Assembly (NCBI GenBank): GCA_021739805.1
Contig: JAIPBB010000018.1
Location: forward strand, 1-30,718
DNA: 30,718 bases
Direction of reading: 5' to 3'
Source of the DNA: Saprospiraceae bacterium
GTDB lineage: Bacteria; Bacteroidota; Bacteroidia; Bacteroidales; JAIPBB01
In this document: positions 1 to 9,289 of the stretch, piece after piece
Layout: each line of letters starts with the position of its first letter
Numbering within the stretch: the first letter of the stretch is position 1
Notes under the pieces: model-generated
The model's input: the letters and a program-made list of their open reading frames with translations, nothing else
Databases searched by the model: none
Told to the model about the DNA's origin: nothing
Made by a program: the position numbers and the translations under genes

Positions 1-1663
<1,663 letters not shown>

Positions 1664-1675
1664 TTAAATTCTTTA

Positions 1676-1954
1676 TTAAATGATTGCATAAATATCTGAC
1701 TCCTTCATTATAAGATAGTCGCTTCCCTGGATGTTGATTTCAGTACCTGAATATTTTCCGTAAATTACAGTGTCACCAACTTTAACAGTCATAGGTTAGT
1801 CTTTTGTTCCTTTTCCGACTGCTACAACAACACCTTTCTGAGGTTTTTCTTTTGCAGTATCAGGAATAATAATTCCGCTTGCTGTTTTTTCTTCTGCAAG
1901 AGCAGCTTCAACAACAACTCTGTCTGCTAATGGTTGAATGTTTAATTTTGCCAT
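1676..1954 (-). pseudogene. groES: Co-chaperonin GroES with an in-frame TAA at codon 53
   Basis: GroES is the heptameric lid of the GroEL chamber. Reading from ATG 1954, the frame gives [19 protein letters not shown], the mobile-loop region [19 protein letters not shown] and [10 protein letters not shown]. It then hits TAA at 1798-1796 and continues in the same frame with [20 protein letters not shown] to a natural TAA at 1678-1676. The total is 92 codons, the normal GroES length. Most GroES proteins have Glu at the interrupted position (KDEPMTVK), so one G-to-T change (GAA to TAA) explains it. An ATG lies two codons after the stop. Other genes in the window use TAA as a normal stop, so code reassignment is unlikely. 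groES is normally essential: either this is a base-calling error, or there is readthrough, re-initiation or a second copy elsewhere. Confidence 0.9.
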
Positions 1955-2230
1955 GTTTCTTTATTTTATATTTAACAATTAATTTTTAATGAAAATTTTT
2001 GCATGAAAGGCTTCTGTCATATTTTATGCCAATTGAGAAAAACACATTATTCAATGTCAATTTTTCCTGAGTTGTGTTTACAAGAAAAGGTATATGAAGT
2101 GTTTTTTGGCGAGTTTTTAACCCAAAGTCTAAAGAGAGAACTCGCTAAAAATCATCTCAGCCTTTAGGACTGGGTAAAAGCTGATTTTAAAACATTAGTT
2201 TAATTAAGGAGGCTAATTAAATTACAGCAT
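1955..2230. other. Leader and promoter region upstream of groESL
   Basis: No gene is seen between the groES start and the secG terminator. The region holds an imperfect inverted repeat, TTTTTGGCGAGTT (2103-2115) and AACTCGCTAAAAA (2139-2151), with one G-T mismatch and a 23-base spacer. On the minus strand the spacer contains TAGACTTTG, one base longer than the Bacteroidota -7 box TAnnTTTG. The arms only faintly resemble the CIRCE heat-shock operator and the spacing differs. I see no confident -33 element. Regulation of groESL from here is inferred only from position. Confidence 0.4.
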
Positions 2231-2267
2231 AAAAAAATGTCAGAACTTTATGACATTCTGACATTTT
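2231..2267 (-). terminator. Rho-independent terminator after secG
   Basis: A perfect 12-bp inverted repeat, AAAATGTCAGAA (2234-2245) and TTCTGACATTTT (2256-2267), has a 10-base loop. On the minus strand the stem runs into seven T residues (2237-2231), the classical intrinsic-terminator layout. It lies 28 bases past the secG stop and would separate the secG transcript from groESL. Confidence 0.85.
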
Positions 2268-2295
2268 AAAAATATTTTAAGATAAACTATTCTTC

Positions 2296-2619
2296 CTATT
2301 CTTCATCAGCTTGTGGCTGTGGAGTATAATCAAGAGCCTGATCCTTTGCCATTTCAGCTGCTTCAGATTTTTTCACAATTGTATTGTCATTTCTCGGAAT
2401 TACAAATATTGAAAATAAGCTCAATACTAATAACGCAATTACTAAAGTCCAGGTAGTTTTTTCAAGGAAATCAGTAGTTTTCCTAACACCCATAATTTGA
2501 TTTGATGATGAAAAGTTTGAAGCAAGTCCACCACCTTTTGAATTCTGAACTAACACAACTAGTATTAACAAAATACATGTGATAAGAATTAATACTGAAA
2601 TTAAAATATAAGTACCCAT
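2296..2619 (-). CDS. secG: Preprotein translocase subunit SecG
   Basis: Small inner-membrane subunit of the SecYEG translocon. The 107 residues contain two hydrophobic helices (about 4-24 and 56-75). Between them lies the conserved SecG loop VVLVQNSKGGGLASNF followed by a GVRKTTDFLEKTTW-type segment, which is characteristic of Bacteroidota SecG. The tail is acidic and Gln/Pro-rich, as is common in the phylum. It is the last gene of a minus-strand cluster (sigma-54 activator, lipoprotein, lptE, TPR protein, secG), 16 bases after the TPR gene, and is followed by a strong terminator. Confidence 0.96.
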   Translation of the reverse strand: MGTYILISVLILITCILLILVVLVQNSKGGGLASNFSSSNQIMGVRKTTDFLEKTTWTLVIALLVLSLFSIFVIPRNDNTIVKKSEAAEMAKDQALDYTPQPQADEE

Positions 2620-2635
2620 TTTGTATTATTATTTA

Positions 2636-3400
2636 TTATGTTTTGCTTTTATTTTCTACTTTTTTAATTTGGGCTGCAAAGTAACTACTTTTTTCGGGAA
2701 ATTTCAAACATAATTTTTTATAAATTTCGATTCCTTTATCTTTATTTCCTTGTTTAACATATATTTCTGCTAAAGTCTCAGAAATAAAGTCTCCTTTATC
2801 CAAATTAGATTGGTTTGCAATTTTTTCTATTTCGCTAAAATCATCATCACGGGGTTTAATTCTTGGCTCTTCTTTAATGAAGTCATCTATAATCTTTTCC
2901 TTTGATTTTATCTCAATGTTTTTTCCTTCTTCAATTAATTGTTTTTCACTTGACTCAATAGTTGATGCCGTTTTTTCAGCTTCTATTTCAGCAAGTCGTT
3001 TTCTTACCTGTTCAAGCAGTTCTGTGCTTTTATCTGTTTCTTTTTTAACTTGTACTTCTTCTTTTTTTGTTTCAATTATTGGCTCAGGCTTTTTTTCTTC
3101 AACTATTTTTGGTTCTTCCTCTATTGCAAGATTAGCTTTTTCAGCTTTCTTTTGTTCTTCATTTTTTTGAGTTCGTAAAAGTTCGAAAATTATTTTTCGA
3201 TTTATAGATTGAGCAGATGTTAATCGCAATTGCTTTTCAAAAGCTTTATTATCATTTCCTTTAGATAAACTTTGAAGATATAATAGTTGAGCTGTTTGAA
3301 AATAAGGATATTTTGAAACAATATCTTTCAGAATAACACTATCGGACAAAAGAATCTTATCCGGTGAATTTAATCTATCAATTATTTGTTGTTTGTTCAT
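2636..3400 (-). CDS. TPR-containing protein of the lptE-secG cluster
   Basis: A 254-residue protein without a signal peptide. The N-terminal about 75 residues (LSDSVILKDIVSKYPYFQ...) form an alpha-helical block seen in Bacteroidota proteins of this neighbourhood. The middle (about 80-180) is a Lys/Glu-rich, low-complexity, probably coiled linker. The C-terminus holds at least one TPR-like unit, ETLAEIYVKQGNKDKGIEIY. Position next to secG and lptE suggests an envelope-assembly role, but no function is established. The start codon at 3400 sits immediately beside heptad repeats of the AACGAGC type (minus strand) that belong to an intergenic composite repeat, so its leader is repeat-derived. Confidence 0.8.
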   Translation of the reverse strand: MNKQQIIDRLNSPDKILLSDSVILKDIVSKYPYFQTAQLLYLQSLSKGNDNKAFEKQLRLTSAQSINRKIIFELLRTQKNEEQKKAEKANLAIEEEPKIVEEKKPEPIIETKKEEVQVKKETDKSTELLEQVRKRLAEIEAEKTASTIESSEKQLIEEGKNIEIKSKEKIIDDFIKEEPRIKPRDDDFSEIEKIANQSNLDKGDFISETLAEIYVKQGNKDKGIEIYKKLCLKFPEKSSYFAAQIKKVENKSKT

Positions 3401-3629
3401 TTCTCGTTGCTCGTTGCTCGTTGCTCGTTACTGGTTTCTCGTTGCTCGTTGCTTGTCATTTCGACTCTACTTCGACTTCGCTCAGCACAGGCAGCTCAAT
3501 GACCATGATGTCGGGACACTGAGCGGAGTCGAAGTGCTCATGCTCACCCGCTCTCCCCTTCTCCAAATCTCCCTCTCACCCGTTCACAAAATTACTGCCT
3601 GCCTCCTTCTTCTATGCCTTAGCCTTCCT
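3401..3629 (-). repeat. Composite intergenic repeat, copy in lptE/TPR gap
   Basis: Read on the minus strand, which is the direction of transcription here, the whole gap from the lptE stop to the TPR start is repeat-like: a GAAGG-rich purine stretch, a GGGTGAGAGGGAG / GGAGAAGGGGAG / GCGGGTGAGCATGAG module, a palindromic module (3469-3535), then heptads CAACGAG, GAACGAG-like and CAACGAGC ending two bases before ATG 3400. The same order of modules fills three other co-directional gaps at 22793-23130, 24595-24979 and 26252-26592. Here the palindrome sequence differs from that in the other three. Confidence 0.8.
3469..3535. repeat. Palindromic module of the composite repeat (GACTTCGCTCAG type)
   Basis: ACTTCGACTTCGCTCAG (3469-3485) pairs with CTGAGCGGAGTCGAAGT (3519-3535) with one mismatch, around a 33-base centre. 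It occupies the slot that the 92-bp CGTCATTGCGA palindrome occupies in the other composite repeats. It is followed (plus strand) by GCTCATGCTCACCCGCTC, the reverse of the G-rich module. Confidence 0.75.
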
Positions 3630-4133
3630 CTACCAATTAACCACCGCCTTATTAAAAATATCTTCAACCAAAGCTTCGTTTATTTGATCAATTAATCCGT
3701 CTTCAACAGATGAAAGGCTTAAACTGCTTGCATAATCCTGATATCTTGAAAATCTTGTTTCGAAATTTTGTTTTTCTTCAAAACGATTTGTAAATCGAAC
3801 ATTTATTGTAATTGTAAGCCTATTCATTGCTGCTGTTTCATTAGCCTGTATTGCAATCGGTTGAGTCGAATAACCGACAATTTCTCCTTCAATATGCAAA
3901 TCACCACCTGATTTCACTAATTGTAATGAAGTTTGAGATGCAAATTTATCCTTAATCGCATCTGTCATCTTTTGACTCAGAGTTGGTTGTATTAGTTGAG
4001 ATTTATTCGGGAAATACAAAACGGAAATTGTTTTTGCTTCCGGAGGAATAGAAGCACCCGTAAATGAATAAATTCCACATCCGGCAGAAAATATTGCTAA
4101 AACAAAACCTATTATAAAAATCTTTATTCTCAT
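3630..4133 (-). CDS. lptE: LPS-assembly lipoprotein LptE
   Basis: LptE is the outer-membrane lipoprotein that plugs the LptD barrel and helps insert lipopolysaccharide. The 167-residue sequence has a signal peptide ending in a lipobox, FSAGC (Cys19), then the Bacteroidota LptE signature GIYSFTGASIPPEAKTISV. Further conserved blocks are NKSQLIQPTLSQKMTDAIKD, GDLHIEGEIVGYSTQP and RLTITINVRFTN. Its ATG follows the stop of the upstream lipoprotein directly, so the two genes are translationally linked. Downstream it borders a composite repeat. Length and synteny (sigma-54 activator, lptE, secG) fit the phylum. Confidence 0.9.
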   Translation of the reverse strand: MRIKIFIIGFVLAIFSAGCGIYSFTGASIPPEAKTISVLYFPNKSQLIQPTLSQKMTDAIKDKFASQTSLQLVKSGGDLHIEGEIVGYSTQPIAIQANETAAMNRLTITINVRFTNRFEEKQNFETRFSRYQDYASSLSLSSVEDGLIDQINEALVEDIFNKAVVNW

Positions 4134-4601
4134 TTATTCTTCATTTTCCCATTCAGTGCCTTTCATTTTGGCAGCAATAATTAACTTGGACTGATAAGTC
4201 CAAACCATTATTGGAAATTCCTGTGTTTCAAATCTCCATTCTTCTCCATGGTTAGGCTCACCATATAATTTCTTAACAACATTATCACGGACTGCAATAT
4301 CATTATATTCGATTATTATTTCATATAAAGGATTATCTTCACCATCATCAAGATAATAAGTGACTTCTTTTATTTGTTCGGTTTTATTCTCTTCAACTAT
4401 CGAAAGCCTAAAACTCATCACTTTACTTATATCTTCTTCCGAAAATTCAATAACTTTTTTTATCTCCTTTAAAGGCATTCCAAGGTATAAATTATGGAAT
4501 TCCTTGGGTATGTATTTCTTTTGATATGAATGCAGGTCTTTAGTACCCGAACAGGAAAAAAGAAATAATGTAGCAATAATTAAAACGATGTATTTTCTCA
4601 T
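4134..4601 (-). CDS. Small lipoprotein between the sigma-54 activator and lptE
   Basis: Starting at ATG 4601 (MRKYIVLIIATLFLFSC) gives 155 residues with a lipoprotein signal ending LFSC. A longer frame from 4628 adds nine residues before this signal and overlaps the previous gene, so I prefer the internal start, which lies 10 bases after the upstream stop. The mature part (GTKDLHSYQKKYIPKEF, then LYLGMPLKEIKKVI) resembles small periplasmic proteins with a GMxxxEV-type helix followed by beta strands, as in SmpA/BamE-like folds. That comparison is only an impression. The stop codon abuts the lptE ATG. A role in envelope biogenesis is inferred from the neighbours. Confidence 0.75.
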   Translation of the reverse strand: MRKYIVLIIATLFLFSCSGTKDLHSYQKKYIPKEFHNLYLGMPLKEIKKVIEFSEEDISKVMSFRLSIVEENKTEQIKEVTYYLDDGEDNPLYEIIIEYNDIAVRDNVVKKLYGEPNHGEEWRFETQEFPIMVWTYQSKLIIAAKMKGTEWENEE

Positions 4602-4611
4602 AATTTTAAAT

Positions 4612-5859
4612 TTATTGTTGGATATCATATTCTTTAATTTTCCTATAAAGAGTTCTTTCGGAAATTCCTAATTCTTTTGCTGCATTTTTCCTTTTTCCGT
4701 TATGTCGTTCCAAGGCTTTTTTTATCAAATCAATTTCCTTTTTCTGAATTGACAAAGATTCTTCAATGATTTCGGTCTCCTGAAATTCATCATCTTCTGA
4801 CACATCAAATTCATGATGAAATTTCATTTCTTCTTCTCTTTTTACAATTGCATCAAATTTTTTATTATAATCATCTTCCGTCAAATTCCTAAATATTTGA
4901 GATGATTTATCCCTGGTTTTTTGCGACAAATCTTCGTCACTAATAATATCGGCAATAAGTTTTTTAAGTTCTGATATATCTTTTTTCATATCAAACAAAA
5001 CCCGATATAAAAGGTCTCTTTCGCTTAAACCCGGGTCTTTATTCACATCTTTAAAAAGAACAGGTAATTTATTATAAGTCGCTTGTGGTAAATATTTCGA
5101 TAAAGTTTCAGTAGAAATATTTTTATTTTTCTCAATAATTGAAATCTGCTCTGTAATGTTCTTTAGTTGTCTGACATTTCCCGGCCACCTATAATTCATC
5201 AACATCATTTGAGCATCAGGGTCAAGCTGAATTGGAGGCATTCGATAGCGTTCGGCAAAGTCGGCAGCAAATTTTCTAAATAATAAAACAACATCTTCCT
5301 TTCTATCTTTAAGCGGAGGAACATAAATCGGTACAGTATTTAAACGATAGTAAAGGTCTTCCCTGAACTTTCCATTTTGAATGGCTTCAGGTACATTAAT
5401 ATTTGTGGCTGCGACAACTCTAACATCAGTTTTAATTACCTTCGAAGAGCCAACCTTCATAAACTCACCAGTTTCCAGAACTCTTAACAATCGTACTTGT
5501 GTTGATAATGGCAACTCAGCAACTTCATCAAGAAAAATTGTACCTCCGTTTACAACTTCAAAATAGCCTTTCCTGGAATCGTGTGCTCCCGTAAAGGAAC
5601 CTTTTTCATGACCAAAAAGTTCAGAATCAATAGTCCCCTCCGGGATTGCACCGCAGTTAACAGCAATATAAGGTCCGTGCTTCCTTGCACTTAATTGATG
5701 TATGATTTTTGGAAATGACTCCTTCCCTACTCCACTCTCACCGGTAATGAAAACTGTAATATCAGTTGCTGCAACTTGTTGAGCAGTATTAATAGCAAGA
5801 TTTAATAATGATGAGTTCCCAATTATCCCGAATCGTTGTTTTATTGATTGTACTTCCAT
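4612..5859 (-). CDS. Sigma-54-interacting transcriptional activator without a receiver domain
   Basis: AAA+ activator that remodels sigma-54 RNA polymerase. The 415 residues contain Walker A GESGVGKE (40-47), the sigma-54 contact loop as GSFTGA (87-92, Ser instead of the commoner Ala), Walker B GGTIFLDE (105-112), a YYRLNTVPI segment and RWPGNVRQL (about 224-232). An acidic linker (about 265-380) leads to a Fis-type helix-turn-helix at the C-terminus, [20 protein letters not shown]. There is no N-terminal response-regulator domain, so the signal input is unknown. It heads the minus-strand cluster to secG. The upstream gap of about 370 bases is shared with the divergent fbaA. Confidence 0.93.
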   Translation of the reverse strand: MEVQSIKQRFGIIGNSSLLNLAINTAQQVAATDITVFITGESGVGKESFPKIIHQLSARKHGPYIAVNCGAIPEGTIDSELFGHEKGSFTGAHDSRKGYFEVVNGGTIFLDEVAELPLSTQVRLLRVLETGEFMKVGSSKVIKTDVRVVAATNINVPEAIQNGKFREDLYYRLNTVPIYVPPLKDRKEDVVLLFRKFAADFAERYRMPPIQLDPDAQMMLMNYRWPGNVRQLKNITEQISIIEKNKNISTETLSKYLPQATYNKLPVLFKDVNKDPGLSERDLLYRVLFDMKKDISELKKLIADIISDEDLSQKTRDKSSQIFRNLTEDDYNKKFDAIVKREEEMKFHHEFDVSEDDEFQETEIIEESLSIQKKEIDLIKKALERHNGKRKNAAKELGISERTLYRKIKEYDIQQ

Positions 5860-6227
5860 ATCTCTCTAATTGACAATAAATAAAAAAGTGCCTAAAGTTT
5901 GGAGTGCTTAAAATGCCTAAAGTTTGTTAAACGTTTAAAATAATTTTACTCAAAACAGGAACTTGTAAATATTTACACAAAACTAACACTAATTATTCGA
6001 TTAACTCCAAATGCTCAAAACCCTAGTGCACTCTATATTAATTTAATCATTAACGAATATATTGTAATTTATTTTGCAAATTTAAGGAATAAAATAGTCT
6101 TTTGTTTAGAATTTATAAATTGAATTTTAGAATTTATTTGTTATTTGGAAGTTGTTATTTGGAAATTCCTAGATAAAATGTTTAATTTTGAATTTCAATT
6201 CTATAAAAACTATAAAAACAAAAAGAT
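5860..6227. other. Divergent intergenic region between sigma-54 activator and fbaA
   Basis: No gene is seen. At 5885-5933 a short word, TGCCTAAAGTTT, occurs twice with a related GTGCTTAAA between them. At about 6135-6165 TTGTTATTTGGAA is repeated. These are small degenerate tandem words of the kind scattered in Bacteroidota spacers. The region must hold promoters for both flanking genes, but I find no exact TAnnTTTG box in either direction. Confidence 0.5.
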
Positions 6228-7307
6228 ATGTCAGTAAAAGTGTTAGACCATGTTTCTCCAGGTGTTGTTACCGGGGATGATGTTCAAAAAATATTCAAAT
6301 TAGCAAAGGAAAACAACTTTGCAATCCCGGCAGTAAATGTTGTTGGAACCGATTCAATAAATGCTGTGTTGGGTGTTGCTAAAGAAGTAAACTCTCCTGT
6401 AATTATTCAGTTCTCAAACGGAGGAGCTCATTTTTATGCAGGAAAATCATTGAAAGATGATGAGAAAAAGATTTCAATAGCAGGAGCCATTTCAGGAGCA
6501 AAACATGTTCACATTATGGCTGAACATTATGGTGTACCTGTTATTCTCCACACCGACCATGCAGCAAGAAAACTTCTTCCCTGGATTGACGGACTTCTTG
6601 ATGCAGGCGAAAAACATTTTAAAGAATTTGGAAAACCACTATTTAGTTCTCATATGCTTGACCTTTCGGAAGAACCACTTGTAGAGAATGTTGCTACCTG
6701 CAAAAAATATCTTGAAAGGATGAGTAAAATAGGAATGACATTAGAGATTGAGTTAGGCGTGACAGGTGGTGAAGAAGATGGAGTTGACAATACAGATATT
6801 GATAGCTCTAAACTATATACTCAACCCGAAGAAGTTGCTTATGCTTATGAAGAACTTTTAAAAGTAAGTGATAAATTCACTATCGCAGCAAGTTTTGGGA
6901 ATGTTCATGGAGTTTACAAACCCGGAAATGTAAAACTAACTCCAATCATACTTGATAATTCACAAAAGTATATTCAGAAGAAATATAATACAGGCGAAAA
7001 ACCAGTTTCTTTTGTATTTCATGGTGGCTCAGGTTCTAGCAAGGCCGAAATCAGGGAAGCAATTTCTTATGGTGTTGTTAAAATGAATATTGACACCGAC
7101 ACTCAATGGGCAACATGGGCTGGAGTTATGGCTTATTACAAAAAATACCAGGATTATTTGCAGGGACAAATTGGCAATCCAGAAGGTGATGACAAACCAA
7201 ACAAAAAATACTACGACCCAAGAAAATGGCTACAGGAAGGCATTAATTCAATGATTGAAAGATTAAAGGTTGCTTGTGACGATTTGAATAATATTGGTAG
7301 GAATTAA
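6228..7307 (+). CDS. fbaA: Class II fructose-1,6-bisphosphate aldolase
   Basis: Glycolytic/gluconeogenic zinc aldolase that interconverts fructose-1,6-bisphosphate with DHAP and glyceraldehyde-3-phosphate. At 359 residues it is the long E. coli FbaA type (class IIA). Visible landmarks are VILHTDHAARKLLPWIDG with catalytic Asp110 and zinc ligand His111, EIELG with Glu175, GGEEDGVDN, NVHGVYKPGN with zinc ligand His227, VFHGGSGS with His265, and MNIDTDTQWATW. Each is offset by one from E. coli numbering. All key residues are present. It is monocistronic, with a strong terminator 23 bases after the stop. Confidence 0.98.
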   Translation: MSVKVLDHVSPGVVTGDDVQKIFKLAKENNFAIPAVNVVGTDSINAVLGVAKEVNSPVIIQFSNGGAHFYAGKSLKDDEKKISIAGAISGAKHVHIMAEHYGVPVILHTDHAARKLLPWIDGLLDAGEKHFKEFGKPLFSSHMLDLSEEPLVENVATCKKYLERMSKIGMTLEIELGVTGGEEDGVDNTDIDSSKLYTQPEEVAYAYEELLKVSDKFTIAASFGNVHGVYKPGNVKLTPIILDNSQKYIQKKYNTGEKPVSFVFHGGSGSSKAEIREAISYGVVKMNIDTDTQWATWAGVMAYYKKYQDYLQGQIGNPEGDDKPNKKYYDPRKWLQEGINSMIERLKVACDDLNNIGRN

Positions 7308-7329
7308 AAAATAAAATATAAAATTATCT

Positions 7330-7359
7330 AAAAACCAACTTTTTCAAGTTGGTTTTTTT
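7330..7359 (+). terminator. Rho-independent terminator after fbaA
   Basis: AAAAACCAACTT (7330-7341) and AAGTTGG followed by TTTTTTT (7346-7359) form a tight hairpin with a four-base loop and a seven-T tail, directly downstream of fbaA. Confidence 0.92.
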
Positions 7360-7360
7360 G

Positions 7361-7368
7361 TATATTTG
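7361..7368 (+). promoter_or_regulatory. -7 box (TATATTTG) for the T9SS repeat protein
   Basis: TATATTTG matches the Bacteroidota primary-sigma -7 consensus TAnnTTTG exactly. It lies 37 bases before ATG 7406 and starts one base after the fbaA terminator, so terminator and promoter are back to back. No clear TTTG lies at the expected -33 distance. Confidence 0.45.
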
Positions 7369-7405
7369 AAATACAATTAATAATCATTAACTAAAATTTA
7401 CTATT

Positions 7406-9088
7406 ATGAATAGATTATTGGTGTTAAGCTCATTCATTTTAATAGTATTATTTTCTAATGCTCAGAAAACGTCTAATATTGAAATCCCAAATTTACTGCA
7501 ACCAAAGGAACTCAATCCAGACAGCAGATTTGAATCATTAATTACACAAATTCAAAATGCTGCTATTAACAAAAAGCAAATTATCAGTACTAAAAATCCT
7601 ACATATAAACTTGATAGTGCATATTTTCTTTCTGCATGGGCTGATACAGTTTTAAGTTTATTAGGAAGGACTATTTACAGTTTTGATCAAAATCAGAACT
7701 TAGTAAAATTTGAAATATCTGCGTTTGACTCCCTTATGAATAAATGGATCTATAAGGTAAAAAGAGAATTTACTTATAATTCCAATGGATTACTTACTTC
7801 ATGGAGACAATCCTTTATGCCAACATTAGATAGCAATTGGATAATTAGTGAAGGAGAAGATTTCACATATAATGCAAATGATAGTCTAACTGAATATATT
7901 GTTTATCGCTGGCCTATGGGATACAACGCTATGATTCCGTATTGGAAAGAAGAAACATTCTATGACAGTACTGGATTTAAAAGCTATTCATTATCATATT
8001 GGTGGAAAACGGCAACACTAAAATGGGATAAAAACAGTAAATCAGAATTTACTTATGATAGCCTTGGATATTTAAGTAAATATGAGATTTTTGAATGGAA
8101 ACAAGATTCAAGTAATTGGAAAACCGGATACAGGTATAAATATGTACACGATAGTTTAGGAAATATGACTCAAAAAATTGAATCTATGGGATATATGCCA
8201 TTAAGCCCTTGGTATGATTTTAATCGAATTGATTTTCACTACAATTTTAATTCTGAATTAGACTCAATGTGTGGTTTTAAAAAAGATTCTTTTGGTGTTC
8301 CATGGTATCGTTCAAACAGAGTAAAATACTTCTATGATTCATTAGGAAATATGACACAAGCACATAGTACTATAGAACATTATACACACTTATTAACTTT
8401 TTATTCCCGACAACTAAACACTTATAACGCTTTTAATAATTTGATAGAATCTCTTAATCAAAAATGGGATTCACAATCGAATTCGTGGGTGAATGACTCA
8501 AAAAGATGTTATCAATTCGATTCAGGACAAAATCACATTTCAGAATGTTTGCACAATTGGGATACCACTATTTCAGCTTGGGATTCTTACTTATTCTATA
8601 CAGCCTCTTATGATTTAAACCTTAGCAGTCAGGATATTTTGCTCCCCAATTATTTAAGTAAAATGTTGTCTTATCCATCTGATAATAACGAGTATTACTA
8701 TCTTATAAAAAGCAATAATAATATGCTTTCAAATTACTCACAGTTCTATAAAGATTTCCCAAGCGGTGTACATTATGAGAAAACAAGATATACTTTTTAC
8801 TATTCACCATTAACAGCATCTATTTCAGAAAAAATAAATAAATCGAAATTAAAAATTTACCCAAACCCTGCTAAATCTAAAGTAAATATTATTTTACCGG
8901 ACAAATTGAAAGGGACTAATACATTGTTGGAAATTTATGATGTGCAAGGTCGAATACTTCAAAAACTTCAAATCTCAAAAAATAGTCAAGACATAGTTGT
9001 TGATGTTTTTGGATTTAATGTCGGTGTCTATATTTTAAAATTACAAAGTAATGGTACTGCTTTTGTCGAAAAAATAATAGTAGAGTAA
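7406..9088 (+). CDS. Secreted repeat protein with type IX secretion C-terminal domain
   Basis: A 560-residue exported protein. MNRLLVLSSFILIVLFSNAQ is a signal peptide. Residues of about 120-420 carry eight or so degenerate repeats of 30-45 residues with the core F/Y-x-Y-(D/N)-S-x-G-x-L/M followed by Trp-rich spacing (FTYDSLGYLSKYE, YVHDSLGNMTQK, YFYDSLGNMTQA). These resemble YD-type beta repeats. The last about 80 residues are a T9SS type A sorting domain: KLKIYPNPAKSKVNI, then LEIYDVQGRILQ and GVYILKL with the terminal FVEKIIVE. It is probably exported across the outer membrane and anchored or released. Substrate and function are unknown. Confidence 0.9.
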   Translation: MNRLLVLSSFILIVLFSNAQKTSNIEIPNLLQPKELNPDSRFESLITQIQNAAINKKQIISTKNPTYKLDSAYFLSAWADTVLSLLGRTIYSFDQNQNLVKFEISAFDSLMNKWIYKVKREFTYNSNGLLTSWRQSFMPTLDSNWIISEGEDFTYNANDSLTEYIVYRWPMGYNAMIPYWKEETFYDSTGFKSYSLSYWWKTATLKWDKNSKSEFTYDSLGYLSKYEIFEWKQDSSNWKTGYRYKYVHDSLGNMTQKIESMGYMPLSPWYDFNRIDFHYNFNSELDSMCGFKKDSFGVPWYRSNRVKYFYDSLGNMTQAHSTIEHYTHLLTFYSRQLNTYNAFNNLIESLNQKWDSQSNSWVNDSKRCYQFDSGQNHISECLHNWDTTISAWDSYLFYTASYDLNLSSQDILLPNYLSKMLSYPSDNNEYYYLIKSNNNMLSNYSQFYKDFPSGVHYEKTRYTFYYSPLTASISEKINKSKLKIYPNPAKSKVNIILPDKLKGTNTLLEIYDVQGRILQKLQISKNSQDIVVDVFGFNVGVYILKLQSNGTAFVEKIIVE

Positions 9089-9200
9089 ATTTTAGAAATA
9101 ATTACTCATAATAGTTTGGTGCTATGTGTTACGAAAACTTTTCAGAAGAGCAATCCAATGATTGAAAGAGTAAAAAAAATAATAAAAATGGAATTAAACT

Positions 9201-9220
9201 ATTTTCACTAAAATGAAAAT
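9201..9220. promoter_or_regulatory. Operator-like palindrome ATTTTCA-N6-TGAAAAT
   Basis: Seven-base arms ATTTTCA (9201-9207) and TGAAAAT (9214-9220) are separated by six bases. The TTTCA-N6-TGAAA layout is identical to the palindrome at 9243-9258. Centre-to-centre distance is 40 bases, close to four helical turns. Confidence 0.5.
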
Positions 9221-9242
9221 ATAAGCGAATAATCATTTTTAA

Positions 9243-9258
9243 TTTCATTATAATGAAA
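9243..9258. promoter_or_regulatory. Perfect 16-bp palindrome over the -33 region of the AAA_14 gene
   Basis: TTTCATTATAATGAAA is perfectly self-complementary. If TATATTTG at 9267-9274 is the -7 box, the first four bases (TTTC, 9243-9246) fall at the -33 position with a 20-base spacer, so a bound protein would block the promoter. A further TTTCATTA half-site sits just before and into the start codon (about 9284-9291). Confidence 0.55.
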
Positions 9259-9266
9259 CCTTTTAC

Positions 9267-9274
9267 TATATTTG
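9267..9274 (+). promoter_or_regulatory. -7 box (TATATTTG) of the AAA_14/DUF4143 gene
   Basis: Exact match to TAnnTTTG, 15 bases before ATG 9290. The upstream in-frame TTG at 9272 overlaps this box and is therefore not a plausible start codon. Confidence 0.55.
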
Positions 9275-9289
9275 CAAAAACATTTCATT

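Noticed and set aside
1796..1798. Reassignment of TAA as a sense codon
   Set aside because: Many intact genes in the window end normally in TAA and show no other in-frame TAA.
3393..3695. Plus-strand 100-residue open frame
   Set aside because: Runs antisense through the composite repeat and the end of lptE. Heptad-encoded sequence only.
9142..9180. A 21-base match between the fbaA end (AATTCAATGATTGAAAGATT) and 9153-9175, possibly a third gene-end remnant
   Set aside because: Too short and AT-rich, with two mismatches and no flanking similarity. It may be chance.
9272..9289. TTG start six codons upstream of the AAA_14 ATG
   Set aside because: Overlaps the TATATTTG promoter box. ATG 9290 gives the family's usual N-terminus.
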